Under the pieces are notes generated by a model. The model did not search any database and was not told where the DNA came from. It worked only from the letters and a program-made list of their open reading frames with translations. 64,000 bases of DNA, from NCBI GenBank assembly GCA_002282385.1, contig NCJG01000001.1, positions 1-64,000 of the forward strand, read 5' to 3'. Position 1 is the stretch's first letter. Each line of letters begins with the position of its first letter. Source of the stretch: Sphingomonadales bacterium 39-57-19. GTDB taxonomy: Bacteria > Pseudomonadota > Alphaproteobacteria > Sphingomonadales > Sphingomonadaceae. The translations under genes and the position numbers were made by a program. Shown piece by piece: positions 30,118 through 39,540 of this stretch.

Positions 30118-31685
30118 GCACGATCAATCAAAGCGGTTGGAAGCCCGAAATGGGAAGCGCGGGCGAAACGGGCCCCGCGACATATACCGGCAACAAGGCG
30201 CTGATGCTGGAAGAGGCGTTGATTTTCGAAATCGGCACGACCGAAACAACGGGCGTTGATCTGGCCGATGCGCCGAAGGTCACGCCGCGCCTTGGCAATT
30301 TGGCGCGCCATCTCGACATTGGCCTTCCCGGACTGTCTGAACCCGAAACGGTGCGGCATTACACCCGCCTCAGCCGTCAGAATTATGCCATCGACTTGGG
30401 TTTCTTCCCGCTGGGCAGCTGCACCATGAAGCATAATCCGCGGCTCAACGAAAAAGTCGCGCGGATGGAGGGCTTTGCCGATGTCCACCCGCTGCAGCCC
30501 GTTGAAACGGTGCAAGGCGCATTAGCGGTGATCAACGAGCTGGCGGTTTGGCTGATAAAACTGACCGGCATGCATGGCGTCGCCATGACGCCGAAAGCTG
30601 GCGCGCACGGCGAACTGTGCGGTATCCTTGCTATCAAAGCGGCACTCGAAGCGCGCGGCGATCCGCGCAGCGTTATCCTCGTCCCGGAAAGCGCGCATGG
30701 CACCAACCCTGCCACGGCTGCTTTTGCCGGCTATGCGGTCGAGAATATTCCGGCAACGTCAGAAGGCCGTGTCGATTTGGCGGCGCTGAAGGCGCGGCTT
30801 GGTCCCGATGTTGCGGGCGTGATGATTACAAATCCGAACACGTGCGGCCTGTTCGAGCGGGATATGAAAGCCATCTCAGATGCGGTCCATGCTGCGGGCG
30901 GATATGTCTATTGCGATGGCGCGAACTTTAACGCCATCGTCGGTCGGGTACGCCCGGGCGATCTCGGTATCGATGCGATGCATATCAACCTGCATAAGAC
31001 TTTCTCTACCCCGCATGGTGGTGGCGGTCCGGGTTCGGGGCCGGTCGTTTTATCGGAAGCATTGTCACCTTTTGGTCCGATACCATTTACCGAGCGCCAC
31101 GCAGACGGGCGCTATACGTTGGTCGAAGAAGAAACGGCCAGCGCGGGCCATCCGCACAGCTTCGGACGCATGGTGGCCTTCCATGGCCAAATGGGCATGT
31201 TTACGCGCGCTTTGTCCTACATCATGTCGCATGGTGCCGATGGCTTGCGTCAGGTCGCCGAAGACGCAGTGTTGAACGCCAATTATATCTTGCGCAGTCT
31301 TGAGGATGTCCTTGATGCGCCCTTTGCGCATAGCGGGCCATGTATGCATGAGGCGTTGTTCAGCGACAATGGCTTGGCCGAGGGCTTTTCAACGCTCGAC
31401 ATCGCCAAGGGCCTGATTGACGAAGGCTATCACCCGATGACGGTCTATTTCCCGCTCGTCGTGCATGGCGCGATGTTGATCGAGCCAACCGAAACCGAGA
31501 GCAAGGCCACGCTTGACCAGTTTATTGGTGCGATGCGCTCGGTCGTGCAACGGGCGAAGGCAGGGGATCCGATGCTGAAATCCGCGCCACATCATGCGCC
31601 ACGCCGTCGCCTGGATGAAACGCAAGCTGCGCGTAAGCCCGTGCTCGTATGGCGCGAACCCGAACAGGCAGTTTCGGCGGAATGA
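30114..31685 (+). CDS. gcvPB: Glycine dehydrogenase (decarboxylating) subunit 2, GcvPB (523 aa)
   Basis: This is the PLP-bearing half of split glycine decarboxylase. The Schiff-base lysine is K295 in '[19 protein letters not shown]'. '[14 protein letters not shown]' and 'MHEALFSDN' are further family motifs. No lipoamide dehydrogenase gene is present, so the L protein must be supplied from elsewhere. The stop overlaps the DUF938 methyltransferase gene as ATGA, making that gene the last member of the glycine operon. Confidence 0.95.
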   Translation: MSTINQSGWKPEMGSAGETGPATYTGNKALMLEEALIFEIGTTETTGVDLADAPKVTPRLGNLARHLDIGLPGLSEPETVRHYTRLSRQNYAIDLGFFPLGSCTMKHNPRLNEKVARMEGFADVHPLQPVETVQGALAVINELAVWLIKLTGMHGVAMTPKAGAHGELCGILAIKAALEARGDPRSVILVPESAHGTNPATAAFAGYAVENIPATSEGRVDLAALKARLGPDVAGVMITNPNTCGLFERDMKAISDAVHAAGGYVYCDGANFNAIVGRVRPGDLGIDAMHINLHKTFSTPHGGGGPGSGPVVLSEALSPFGPIPFTERHADGRYTLVEEETASAGHPHSFGRMVAFHGQMGMFTRALSYIMSHGADGLRQVAEDAVLNANYILRSLEDVLDAPFAHSGPCMHEALFSDNGLAEGFSTLDIAKGLIDEGYHPMTVYFPLVVHGAMLIEPTETESKATLDQFIGAMRSVVQRAKAGDPMLKSAPHHAPRRRLDETQAARKPVLVWREPEQAVSAE

Positions 31686-32311
31686 CCACGCCGCAGCCCT
31701 TTGTGTTTGAACGCGGCCCCGAGGTAAAGCGGCACGCGCCAGCGACCGTGCGTAACCGCGATGTGATTGCGCAAGCGCTTGCCAAATTGCTGCCCGACCG
31801 CGGCCTAGTGCTCGAAATCGCGAGCGGAACGGGCGAACATGTGGTGCACTTTGCCAAGCTGTTCCCAACTTTGACATGGCAGCCGACCGACCCCGATCCC
31901 ATCGCTGTGGCGTCGATTGACGCGTGGCGTGCGGACGAGAATGCGGCGAATGTAATGCCTGCGATGTTGCTGGATGCCGCGTCCGACTGGCCCATGACGC
32001 AAGCCAATGCGGTGCTGTGCATCAACATGGCCCATATCAGCGCCTGGGCGGCCACCGTCGGATTGTTGCGTAATGCAGCCCGAACGCTTGGACCGTCCGA
32101 ACCACTGTGCATCTATGGGCCATTCCGCCAGCGCGATGTTCCCCTTGCGGAGAGCAATGCTGCATTTGATGCGTCATTGCGCCAACAAAACCCCGAATGG
32201 GGCCTGCGCTCTGTGGAGAATATCAACGAAACCGCCAGCGAGAATGGCTTGCGCCTCGACCAGATCGTGGAAATGCCCGCAAACAATCTGCTCTTGGTTT
32301 TCCGCGCCTAG
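31682..32311 (+). CDS. DUF938 SAM-dependent methyltransferase-like protein (209 aa)
   Basis: A class I methyltransferase fold is indicated by 'VLEIASGTGEHVVHFAKLFP' (SAM-binding loop, about 42-61) and 'WQPTDPDP' (acidic loop). The pattern, including the C-terminus 'NNLLLVFR', matches the DUF938 family. Its substrate is unknown. It is translationally coupled to gcvPB (ATGA), which puts it under glycine riboswitch control. Its TAG stop is formed by the terminal bases of a MITE-like element (32309-32515), so the original C-terminus may have been altered by a residue or two. Confidence 0.8.
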   Translation: MTTPQPFVFERGPEVKRHAPATVRNRDVIAQALAKLLPDRGLVLEIASGTGEHVVHFAKLFPTLTWQPTDPDPIAVASIDAWRADENAANVMPAMLLDAASDWPMTQANAVLCINMAHISAWAATVGLLRNAARTLGPSEPLCIYGPFRQRDVPLAESNAAFDASLRQQNPEWGLRSVENINETASENGLRLDQIVEMPANNLLLVFRA

Positions 32312-32515
32312 GGTCAGGACCTATTAAATGCACCTTCGCGGTTTGAGGCCATATTGTTCAGTGCAAGGCGGTAAGCGTCGAACTTAGTGGTTCTAAGTCC
32401 AAGCTTGCCAACGCAGCAATGGACAATATGGGTCAAATCCGAAGGACGCCAAAATGGCTTCGATATCTTTGCCATTTTGACGCCGCGATGGTGCATTTAA
32501 TAGGCCCTGACCCTA
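32309..32515. mobile_element. 207-bp MITE-like element with 33-bp terminal inverted repeats
   Basis: The ends 32309-32341 and 32483-32515 are inverted repeats matching at 31 of 33 positions. They begin TAGGGTCAGG and end CCTGACCCTA, consistent with a TA target duplication as in Tc1/mariner/IS630 elements. The interior holds nested pairs: CCATATTGT 32349-32357 with ACAATATGG 32423-32431, CAAAATGGC 32450-32458 with GCCATTTTG 32471-32479, and ACTTAG/CTAAGT at 32382-32398. There is no coding capacity. The two outer ends supply TAG stop codons to the convergent genes on both sides. A 17-bp partial end recurs at 60641-60657. Confidence 0.85.
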
Positions 32516-33478
32516 AGCGGCTGGTGGCGGCAAGCCATCCAGCCATGCCTTTACGTCGGCAGCGCTCTTCTCCGGAATTTCTTCCATTGGGATGTGGCCG
32601 ACGCCCGGATAAATAACCAGCTTGGCTTGCGGCAAGGCGTCCGCGAACCACCGCGCAGCACTGACGGGGATGAGGTTATCCTCTTCTCCCCACATGATCA
32701 TCGTAGGCGCCTTGATTGCCGCCAGCTTCTCTGTGTTGCCGGCGTGCATGTTTTGCAGGTTTGCAAAGCGCTTCATCGTTGCTTCGCGGTTGCCGGGATA
32801 GCGGTTAAGCTCCCAATAGCGGTCGACAAGCTTTGCGTCGATTTTCGATTGGACGCTCATCGATGTTTTGACGCTGGCTTCAAAAATGCTGCGTGGGGCA
32901 ATAAAGCGCGCGGCCTCTTTGATGACCGGCATCCGCATCAAACGGAAACCGATTGGGATATTACCAGATTTGGCAGAAGGCTGGCCGCTGGCATCAACCA
33001 GCAACATCGCTTCGACTTTTTCGGGGTGCGTGAGTGTGTACATCCATGTGACGCCGCCACCCATTGAGTTGCCGCCGATTATGGCCTTTTTGACATTAAG
33101 CCGCGTCAGCAATCGATCGACGACCCCGACATACGTCGCGCTGTCATAGGTGCCGGATGGATTTTGCCCGGTAAGGCCATGGCCGGGAAGGTCCATCGAA
33201 ATGACACGGTATTCCTTGCCCAATATCTGGACCCATGGCTGCCACGTATGCAACGAGGCGTTCGATCCGTGGATGAGGACAAGAACGCGGCCGTCCCGAT
33301 TGCCTTCATCGCGATAATGAACGCGCAGGCCAGGCTCCAGTTCAGCAAAGCGTGATGCGCTGCTGCTATATTTGGTTTCCATCGCTGCGGCATCGGTATC
33401 TGGCGCATATCCCCAGATAAAGACGGCGGCGACCGCGATCACGAGCACAACAACGAGCCATTTGATAAGACGTTTCAT
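32513..33478 (-). CDS. Membrane-anchored alpha/beta hydrolase (321 aa)
   Basis: An N-terminal membrane helix (about 6-24) precedes an alpha/beta-hydrolase domain. The oxyanion motif is 'LIHGSNAS' (about 68-75), the nucleophile Ser138 sits in 'GGNSMGG', the acid is in 'WGEEDNLIP', and the catalytic His is in 'GVGHIPMEE'. The substrate is unknown. The start is set by 'MKRLIKW', preceded by a GGGGGAAG ribosome-binding sequence. Its TAG stop is the outer end of the MITE right repeat. Divergent from trcR across 159 bp, which should hold both promoters. Confidence 0.85.
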   Translation of the reverse strand: MKRLIKWLVVVLVIAVAAVFIWGYAPDTDAAAMETKYSSSASRFAELEPGLRVHYRDEGNRDGRVLVLIHGSNASLHTWQPWVQILGKEYRVISMDLPGHGLTGQNPSGTYDSATYVGVVDRLLTRLNVKKAIIGGNSMGGGVTWMYTLTHPEKVEAMLLVDASGQPSAKSGNIPIGFRLMRMPVIKEAARFIAPRSIFEASVKTSMSVQSKIDAKLVDRYWELNRYPGNREATMKRFANLQNMHAGNTEKLAAIKAPTMIMWGEEDNLIPVSAARWFADALPQAKLVIYPGVGHIPMEEIPEKSAADVKAWLDGLPPPAA

Positions 33479-33637
33479 TTCTTCCCCCAATCCGTTGCTG
33501 GATTGCATGCCAGACGGGCAATGCGCAAGCCCCCACGCGCATTGCCGCTTGCCGATGCGGTAAAGTTCGCCTAATGCGCTATTCAAGATTTTCAGGCCGC
33601 TCCGTAAGGGGCGGCCCTTATTATTGGAGCAAAAGAC

Positions 33638-34339
33638 ATGGCCACCCCTTTGATGCCACATGCGACTGCCGCTTGGTTGGTCGACAATACTGGTTTGAGC
33701 TTCTCGCAAATTGCCGAATTCTGCGGCATCCATATTCTTGAAGTTCAGGCTATGGCCGATGACATGACTGGCTCGAAATACACCGGTCGCGACCCAGTGC
33801 ACGCTGGCGAATTGTCGATGGAAGAAATCGAAAAGGGTCAGGCAGATGAAGACTATGTCCTTCAAATGTCCAAGGGCCCAGATCAGGTGCGCCGCACAAA
33901 GGGACCGCGCTATACGCCAGTTTCAAAGCGTCAGGATAAGCCAGACGGCATTGCATGGTTGTTGCGTAACCATCCGGAAATTTCCGATGGCGCCATCTGC
34001 AAGTTGATCGGAACGACGCGCAACACGATTGCCGCCATTCGTGATCGCAGCCATTGGAACATTGCTGAAATCCAGCCAAAGGATCCCGTAACGCTTGGCC
34101 TGACATCGCAACGCGAACTCGATGCCATTGTCAATCGTGCCGCCAAAAAGGCAGGCATTGATAACACGGCGGCAAATGATGCGCGCCTTGGCACGGATCG
34201 TGACGCGCTGATCCAAGAATTGCGTGCAGAACGTACCGAAGCGGCGCGCCGCGCGGAAGCTGCTCTCAACGGTGAAGTAGAACCGACTGAAAAGGCAGAG
34301 CTGACCGCGGATACCTTGTTTAAAAAAGCAGGCGAATAA
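33638..34339 (+). CDS. trcR: Cell-cycle transcriptional regulator TrcR / DUF1013 (233 aa)
   Basis: This matches the alphaproteobacterial DUF1013 family, now named TrcR, a predicted cell-cycle DNA-binding regulator. 'MPHATAAWLVDNTGLSFSQIA' forms a helix-turn-helix-like start, and a second recognisable HTH is 'AWLLRNHPEISDGAICKLIGTTRNTI' at about 108-133. A charged, Ala/Arg/Glu-rich helical tail ends the protein. Strong conservation of this family in alphaproteobacteria makes the call good. The name is recalled from family annotation and the binding site is not known. A perfect hairpin (34355-34378) follows the gene. Confidence 0.82.
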   Translation: MATPLMPHATAAWLVDNTGLSFSQIAEFCGIHILEVQAMADDMTGSKYTGRDPVHAGELSMEEIEKGQADEDYVLQMSKGPDQVRRTKGPRYTPVSKRQDKPDGIAWLLRNHPEISDGAICKLIGTTRNTIAAIRDRSHWNIAEIQPKDPVTLGLTSQRELDAIVNRAAKKAGIDNTAANDARLGTDRDALIQELRAERTEAARRAEAALNGEVEPTEKAELTADTLFKKAGE

Positions 34340-34354
34340 GGACGACGTCGTCAT

Positions 34355-34378
34355 TGCCTTAATCGCTTGATTAAGGCA
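34355..34378 (+). terminator. Perfect 10-bp hairpin after trcR
   Basis: TGCCTTAATC (34355-34364) pairs completely with GATTAAGGCA (34369-34378) around a GCTT loop. There is no T-run after it, so it is an atypical terminator or a 3'-end stabiliser. It ends 10 bases before the next gene's start and could also affect that gene's translation. Confidence 0.5.
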
Positions 34379-34388
34379 CGTGTGGGCT

Positions 34389-35489
34389 ATGGCTACCAAA
34401 GCAACCCCTGATTATGACGCGTCGCTTGCCGACCACGGATTTGAAGCAAAAGAATTTAAGGGGCTAACATACCCCTTGGGCGACCATGCGCCGGCTTATG
34501 GTGAAATCTACCCTATCGCGCCGGATATTGGCTGGACGCGTATGCCCGTGCCCGGCAATCTGGCCCATATCAACCTGTGGTTATTGGACGAGGGCGATGC
34601 TGGCTATGCGCTCGTCGATACCGGTCTTTTCATGCCGCCGACCATTGAACAGTGGAAAGCGATGTTCGCGGGCAATTTGGCCGACCGCGAACTCAAGCGG
34701 ATATTCGTGACCCATTTCCACCCCGACCATGTTGGCTGCGCGGGATGGCTTTCCAACAAGTTCAAAGTCCCTGTTTGGATGAACCGGACTGAATGGTTGA
34801 TGGCGCGGATGCTGATCGCTGATCAGGCGGATCAGCCGCCCGAAGATGTCTTAAGCAACCGGCGTTTTGCAGGTTTTGACGAAGAACGCATCGATGCCGT
34901 GCGTAAGCGCGGTTGGGGCGGATTTGCGCGTGCTGTGTCACGGTTACCTACTTGGCATGTGCGTATGGACGACGGCCAAGTCATCCGCGTTGGGCAGCGG
35001 GATTGGACCGTGATGACAGGCGGCGGACACACACCCGAACATGCCTGCCTTGTCGATTTCGACAATGGCATGATCATCGCGGGTGACCAGATTTTGCCGC
35101 GTATCACCTCAAATGTCTCTGTCATGGATAGCGAGCCCAATGCTGACCCGCTGGCTGAATGGCTAGATTCCATTACAAAGTTTCGTGCGGCCTTGCCTGC
35201 GGATATGCTGGTCCTGCCCGCGCATGGGGAACCGTTCACCGGCGTGCATGTCCGTTTGGATAAGCTGGCGTCCGGCCATCATGAACGGCTCGACAAGTTG
35301 GAAGCTGCCCTGCGGCACACAGAAATGCGCGCGGTCGATACATTTGCATTGCTGTTCGACCGGGAAATTGATGAAACGGTTTACGGTTTGGCGACGGGTG
35401 AGGCGCAGGCGCATTTGCGCTACCTGCACTTTGCCGGTCGGATAAAATGTGAAATCCGCGATGGTGTTGGATGGTATCACGCGGCATAA
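34389..35489 (+). CDS. Metallo-beta-lactamase-fold hydrolase (366 aa)
   Basis: The zinc-binding motif HFHPDH is at 109-114, and further ligands are likely in 'GGGHTPEHAC', 'AGDQILPR' and 'LPAHGEPF'. The C-terminal portion (about 290-366) is a helical domain ending near 'RYLHFAGRI', as in glyoxalase-II-like hydrolases with winged-helix tails. The substrate is unknown; CoA thioesters are plausible since an acyl-CoA ligase follows seven bases later. ATG at 34389 is chosen over an upstream GTG. Confidence 0.8.
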   Translation: MATKATPDYDASLADHGFEAKEFKGLTYPLGDHAPAYGEIYPIAPDIGWTRMPVPGNLAHINLWLLDEGDAGYALVDTGLFMPPTIEQWKAMFAGNLADRELKRIFVTHFHPDHVGCAGWLSNKFKVPVWMNRTEWLMARMLIADQADQPPEDVLSNRRFAGFDEERIDAVRKRGWGGFARAVSRLPTWHVRMDDGQVIRVGQRDWTVMTGGGHTPEHACLVDFDNGMIIAGDQILPRITSNVSVMDSEPNADPLAEWLDSITKFRAALPADMLVLPAHGEPFTGVHVRLDKLASGHHERLDKLEAALRHTEMRAVDTFALLFDREIDETVYGLATGEAQAHLRYLHFAGRIKCEIRDGVGWYHAA

Positions 35490-35496
35490 AGCGCGC

Positions 35497-37179
35497 ATGA
35501 CACAAAATATCTGGAACAGTCGTTACCTGCACCCTGTAAAATGGGACCAGCATTTTGCGCCGTTGGCTTTGCACGATATGTTTTTCCAGTCCGCCGAACG
35601 GATGGGCCGTGCGGCCATCGCCGATTTCATGGGCCGTAAATATAGCTACGCTAATATGGCGGACACCGTCCGGCGCGTGGCGCGTGGTCTTCAGGATAAA
35701 GGTATTGGCAAGGGGGACCATGTCGGTCTCTTTTTGCCGAATGTTCCGCATTATATCGCGGCTTATTATGGCGCGCTTGCTGCGGGGGCGACCGTGGTTA
35801 ACTTCTCGCCCTTATACACCGTTGATGAACTGGCACATCAGGTAGCTGACAGCGGAACGTCGATCTTGTTCACAGTGTCCGCTGCAGCATTGCTGCCGAC
35901 AGCTATCAAGGTTCTGGACAACAGCAGCCTGAAGGAACTGATTGTCGGCAGCGTCGCCGAAGCATTGCCCAAGGCGAAAAGCTGGGCCTATCGGTTACTG
36001 AAACGCAGCGACATTGCGCCAATACCTGACGATAGCAGAATTACGCATTATGCGACGCTGATCGCAAATGATGGCGATTATGCTGTTCAGCCGTGCACGC
36101 CGGAACAAGACATTGCGCAGCTTCAATATACAGGCGGCACGACAGGGACGCCAAAGGGTGCGATGCTCAGCCACCAGAATATAACGGCGAATGCGCGGCA
36201 GATTAACATGCTTGATCCGCATAGCGCGGTGAACCAGCCCAATGGCGCTGCAGATGACCGGATTCTGGGTGTGCTGCCGTTTTTCCACGTATTTGCCAAT
36301 GCAACCGTGCTGAATCGTACCGTCGCCAATGGCGGGGAAATTGTCATGCTGCCACGTTTCGAGGCGCGCGCTGCGTTGGCGGCCATTAACCGCACGAAGG
36401 TGACATCATTGCCCGGCGTGCCGACAATGTATCAAGCATTGCTCGATTGCCCGGATGTCACGAAAACCGACTTCACCAGCTTGCGCGCGTGTATCTCGGG
36501 TGGCGCACCTTTGGCGGCGGAACTGAAGGAACGTTTTGAAAAGGTAACGGGCGCAGTCGTCATTGAAGGTTACGGGCTAACCGAAAGCTCAGGCGTTGTG
36601 TCGTGCAATCCGTATGAGGGGATCAACAAGATCGGCAGCATTGGCCAACCCGTTCCGGGCACCGATGTGAAATTGGTCGACAAGGAAGACCCGAGCAAGC
36701 CAGCACCCGACGGCGAACCGGGCGAATTGGTGTTTTCAGGTCCGCAGACGATGTGCGGATATTGGAACCGCAAAGATGCGGATGCCGAGGTATTTCTGGG
36801 CAAATATTTACGCACAGGCGACGTTGCGACCATCGATGAAGACGGCTTCATCCACATCGTTGACCGGTTGAAAGACATGATCGCGGTGGGCGGCTTCAAG
36901 GTGTTCCCAAGTCAGGTCGAAGACATCCTCTACAAGCATCCTGCCGTCAAAGAGGCATTGGTTATCGGCGTGCCGGATGCGTATCTTGGCGAAGTGCCGC
37001 GCGCATTTGTAACGTTGCACGATGGCGCTACGCAAGATGGTGCGGAACTGACCGAATGGCTGAACCCGCGTCTTGGAAAGCATGAACGGGTTCAAGGTGT
37101 CACCATCCTCGACGTCCTACCAAAAACCATGATCGGAAAGCTCGACCGCAAGGCGTTGCGTTCCGCGGTCGCGTCCTAA
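35497..37179 (+). CDS. Long-chain acyl-CoA synthetase, FadD-like (560 aa)
   Basis: This AMP-binding enzyme activates a fatty or other carboxylic acid to its CoA thioester. The ATP loop is 'YTGGTTGTPKGAMLSH', the adenylation motifs are 'GYGLTESSG' and 'LRTGDVATIDEDGFIHIVDRLKD', and the catalytic lysine is in 'KTMIGKLDRKAL' near the C-terminus. ATG at 35497 follows the hydrolase stop by seven bases, suggesting one transcript. The acid chain length cannot be inferred from these motifs alone. Confidence 0.88.
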   Translation: MTQNIWNSRYLHPVKWDQHFAPLALHDMFFQSAERMGRAAIADFMGRKYSYANMADTVRRVARGLQDKGIGKGDHVGLFLPNVPHYIAAYYGALAAGATVVNFSPLYTVDELAHQVADSGTSILFTVSAAALLPTAIKVLDNSSLKELIVGSVAEALPKAKSWAYRLLKRSDIAPIPDDSRITHYATLIANDGDYAVQPCTPEQDIAQLQYTGGTTGTPKGAMLSHQNITANARQINMLDPHSAVNQPNGAADDRILGVLPFFHVFANATVLNRTVANGGEIVMLPRFEARAALAAINRTKVTSLPGVPTMYQALLDCPDVTKTDFTSLRACISGGAPLAAELKERFEKVTGAVVIEGYGLTESSGVVSCNPYEGINKIGSIGQPVPGTDVKLVDKEDPSKPAPDGEPGELVFSGPQTMCGYWNRKDADAEVFLGKYLRTGDVATIDEDGFIHIVDRLKDMIAVGGFKVFPSQVEDILYKHPAVKEALVIGVPDAYLGEVPRAFVTLHDGATQDGAELTEWLNPRLGKHERVQGVTILDVLPKTMIGKLDRKALRSAVAS

Positions 37180-37191
37180 GCATTCGGTTGC

Positions 37192-38301
37192 ATGGTGGCC
37201 GACACCGGAGAGATACGCAAAATCATCCATGTTGATATGGATGCGTTCTACGCCAGCGTAGAGCAGCGCGATAATCCCGAATTGCGCGGTAAGCCGGTCG
37301 CTGTCGGAGGATCGTCCAAACGTGGCGTTGTGGCCGCCGCAAGCTATGAAGCACGCGCATTTGGTGTGCGGTCTGCCATGCCTTCGGTGACCGCATTGCG
37401 GCAATGTCCGGACCTCATTTTCGTGAAGCCAAGGTTTGAGGCATACAAGGCTGTGTCGCGTCACATTCGGGAGATATTTGCCCGGCACACCGATGAAATC
37501 CAACCTTTATCGCTGGATGAGGCGTACCTTGATGTCACGCACGACAAACAGGGTATCGGTTCGGCTGTTAAGATTGCCAAAGCCATTCGCGCGGCCATTC
37601 GCGAAGAAACCGGACTGACCGCAAGCGCAGGCGTGAGCTACAATAAATTTATCGCCAAGCTGGCGAGTGACCAAAATAAACCCGACGGGATGTGTGTGAT
37701 ATTGCCCGAACAGGGGCCCGAATTTGTCGCAAGCTTACCTGTGCGGCGGTTCCACGGTGTGGGGCCACGCACGGCCGAAAAAATGGCAAAGTTGGGCGTG
37801 CACACGGGTGCAGACCTTGCCCAAAAGGACGAGATTTGGCTGTCGCAGCATTTTGGCAGTTGGGGCGCTTATCTGTTTCATGCGGCGCGCGGGATCGACA
37901 ACCGTCCCGTCAACGCAAATGCTGTGCGTAAATCCATTGGCGCTGAAAGCACCTATTTTGAAGATAAACGCAGCGAGGATGAATTACGCGAAGCGTTAGA
38001 CGATATTGTCGAGATCGTTTGGGATCGCATTGACCGCAATCAGGCTCAAGGAAAAACCTTGGTCTTAAAGGCGCGTTATTCCGATTTCCGCACCGTCACA
38101 CGGTCGCGGACGGTTGGGCACATATTATCTGACCGTTCGGCAATCGCGAAGCTGGGGCATGCGCTTTTGGACCAGATTTTGCCCGTCGAAATGGGCGTTC
38201 GCTTGCTTGGGCTGACATTGTCGGGACTTGTTGATCAAAATGACATTGCCGCAGGACCAACAATGCAAGGACAGTTCACATTTGATCACGTTGAAAAATG
38301 A
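37192..38301 (+). CDS. dinB: DNA polymerase IV, DinB (369 aa)
   Basis: DinB is the Y-family translesion polymerase. Catalytic carboxylates are visible in 'HVDMDAFYASVEQRD' (about 13-27) and 'SLDEAYLDVT' (about 103-112). The steric gate region, the helix-hairpin-helix ('FHGVGPRTAEKMAKLG') and the little-finger domain follow. It begins 12 bp after the acyl-CoA ligase. The C-terminus lacks a strong canonical clamp-binding peptide. I saw no clear LexA box upstream. Confidence 0.94.
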   Translation: MVADTGEIRKIIHVDMDAFYASVEQRDNPELRGKPVAVGGSSKRGVVAAASYEARAFGVRSAMPSVTALRQCPDLIFVKPRFEAYKAVSRHIREIFARHTDEIQPLSLDEAYLDVTHDKQGIGSAVKIAKAIRAAIREETGLTASAGVSYNKFIAKLASDQNKPDGMCVILPEQGPEFVASLPVRRFHGVGPRTAEKMAKLGVHTGADLAQKDEIWLSQHFGSWGAYLFHAARGIDNRPVNANAVRKSIGAESTYFEDKRSEDELREALDDIVEIVWDRIDRNQAQGKTLVLKARYSDFRTVTRSRTVGHILSDRSAIAKLGHALLDQILPVEMGVRLLGLTLSGLVDQNDIAAGPTMQGQFTFDHVEK

Positions 38302-38323
38302 AACAATCGGCGTTATATCAGAA

Positions 38324-38338
38324 AACTGTTATGCAGTT
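38324..38338. promoter_or_regulatory. AACTG-N5-CAGTT inverted repeat upstream of the TetR gene
   Basis: A 5-bp inverted repeat around TTATG lies 18 bases before the TetR start, inside an AT-rich stretch. Position suggests autoregulation, but short repeats of this size arise by chance, so support is moderate. Confidence 0.35.
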
Positions 38339-38355
38339 ATAATACAGGAAGCAGA

Positions 38356-39000
38356 ATGGCGCGGCCACAAACTGATATAGAAGCCGGCAGAACTGCGTTG
38401 CTTGAAGTCGTCGATGACCTTGTTCGCAAACGTGGGTCGGTCGATATTTCCATGACGGATTTGGCCGCGGCGGCGGGTATGTCGCCGTCAAATCTGTATC
38501 GCTTTTTCGACAACAAGGAAGCGTTGTTAGAGGCTGTAGCCGAGCGTTTCTTCGCGGAAAAAATCCGCATCATGGTCGAAGTAACCGAGTCCGACTTGCC
38601 GGTTCGCGACAAAATGTATCAATATTTCGCCCGGCGCTATTTGGCCTCGGTCGAGCAGTATGAGGCCGAGCCCGAGCTGCTAAAAAGCTATCTGGAAATT
38701 GGTCAGCAGCATTTCGAAGTGGTGCGCGGCTATGTCGACCTTGGCGACCATTATCTCGCGATCATCGTGGCCGAGGCTATGGAGCAGGGCTATTTCGAAG
38801 GCCTGTCGATTGATGAGGCGGTGTCGCTCATTAACCAAATGTTACATTGCTATACAAACCCCGACGTGCTCTTTTACATCGGGACAACGAAGCTGAGCGT
38901 GACGAAGCTGGCCATGATCGTGGATGCAGTGTTTCAAGGGCTAAGTAAAAAAATGGCGGGTCAGTCGGCACCCGGTTCGCACATGAAAATAGTGTCTTAG
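38356..39000 (+). CDS. TetR-family transcriptional regulator (214 aa)
   Basis: The N-terminal DNA-binding domain has the TetR helix-turn-helix 'SMTDLAAAAGMSPSNLYRFFDNKEALL' at about 32-58. The helical C-terminal domain would bind a ligand and dimerise. The gene precedes a cluster of acyl-CoA and nitronate-type enzymes, so it probably controls their expression in response to a fatty-acyl or related effector. Candidate operators are the repeats at 38324-38338 and 39085-39104. Confidence 0.85.
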   Translation: MARPQTDIEAGRTALLEVVDDLVRKRGSVDISMTDLAAAAGMSPSNLYRFFDNKEALLEAVAERFFAEKIRIMVEVTESDLPVRDKMYQYFARRYLASVEQYEAEPELLKSYLEIGQQHFEVVRGYVDLGDHYLAIIVAEAMEQGYFEGLSIDEAVSLINQMLHCYTNPDVLFYIGTTKLSVTKLAMIVDAVFQGLSKKMAGQSAPGSHMKIVS

Positions 39001-39084
39001 CTGCCTGTATTGGCCTTCGAACTTATCGTCATCATGGCAATGTGGCGACCAGCACATATTCGCTTTTACAACGCGCCTCCTCTG

Positions 39085-39104
39085 ATTTAAGCAGGTGATT
39101 AAAT
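39085..39104. promoter_or_regulatory. ATTTAA-N8-TTAAAT inverted repeat before the DUF1330 gene
   Basis: The two 6-bp arms (39085-39090 and 39099-39104) are perfect and lie 18 bp before the gene, overlapping the likely promoter. A strong AGGGGGAGAG ribosome-binding site follows. Spacing of 8 rather than 7 argues against a CtrA site. A TetR-type operator is plausible. Confidence 0.4.
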
Positions 39105-39122
39105 TAGGGGGAGAGAACAACG

Positions 39123-39536
39123 ATGCGGGTCGAGAACGCCGTTTTTCCGGGCACGGAGCAAATCACGTCCTTTTTCGGAGGGCCTGAAAATGGCCCCTTT
39201 GTGATGGTCAACCTTCTGAAATTCAAAGAGACCGCAGAATATGCGGATGGCAGCGATGCCGACCTTAGTGGCGCAAAGGCGTATGCCCGTTATGGCAAGG
39301 GTATTCAGGCATGTCTCGCCGCGGTCGATGGCAAGCAGATTTATGCCGGGCCCGTAACGGGCCTGATGATTGGCGAGGTTGAAGAACTTTGGGACATGGT
39401 TGCTTTGGTCGAATATCCTTCGCTGGCGGCCATGCAGAAAATGATGTCCTCCCCGGAATATCGGGCGATTGAAGTTCATCGCAAAGCTGGCCTCGCCGGC
39501 CAACTCAACATCCGCACGAACCAGATTGGACGCTGA
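39123..39536 (+). CDS. DUF1330 domain protein (137 aa)
   Basis: A ferredoxin-like alpha/beta fold of the DUF1330 family is indicated by 'GPFVMVNLLKFKETAEY', 'AYARYGKGIQACL' and 'VALVEYPSLAAMQKMMSSPEY'. The function of the family is not established. The gene opens the cluster downstream of the TetR regulator, with a strong ribosome-binding site, and lies 4 bp before the nitronate monooxygenase-like gene. Confidence 0.8.
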   Translation: MRVENAVFPGTEQITSFFGGPENGPFVMVNLLKFKETAEYADGSDADLSGAKAYARYGKGIQACLAAVDGKQIYAGPVTGLMIGEVEELWDMVALVEYPSLAAMQKMMSSPEYRAIEVHRKAGLAGQLNIRTNQIGR

Positions 39537-39540
39537 CATC

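Noticed and set aside
39085-39104. CtrA binding site (TTAA-N7-TTAA)
   Set aside because: The spacing between the TTAA halves is 8, not 7, and the gene downstream is not a cell-cycle gene.
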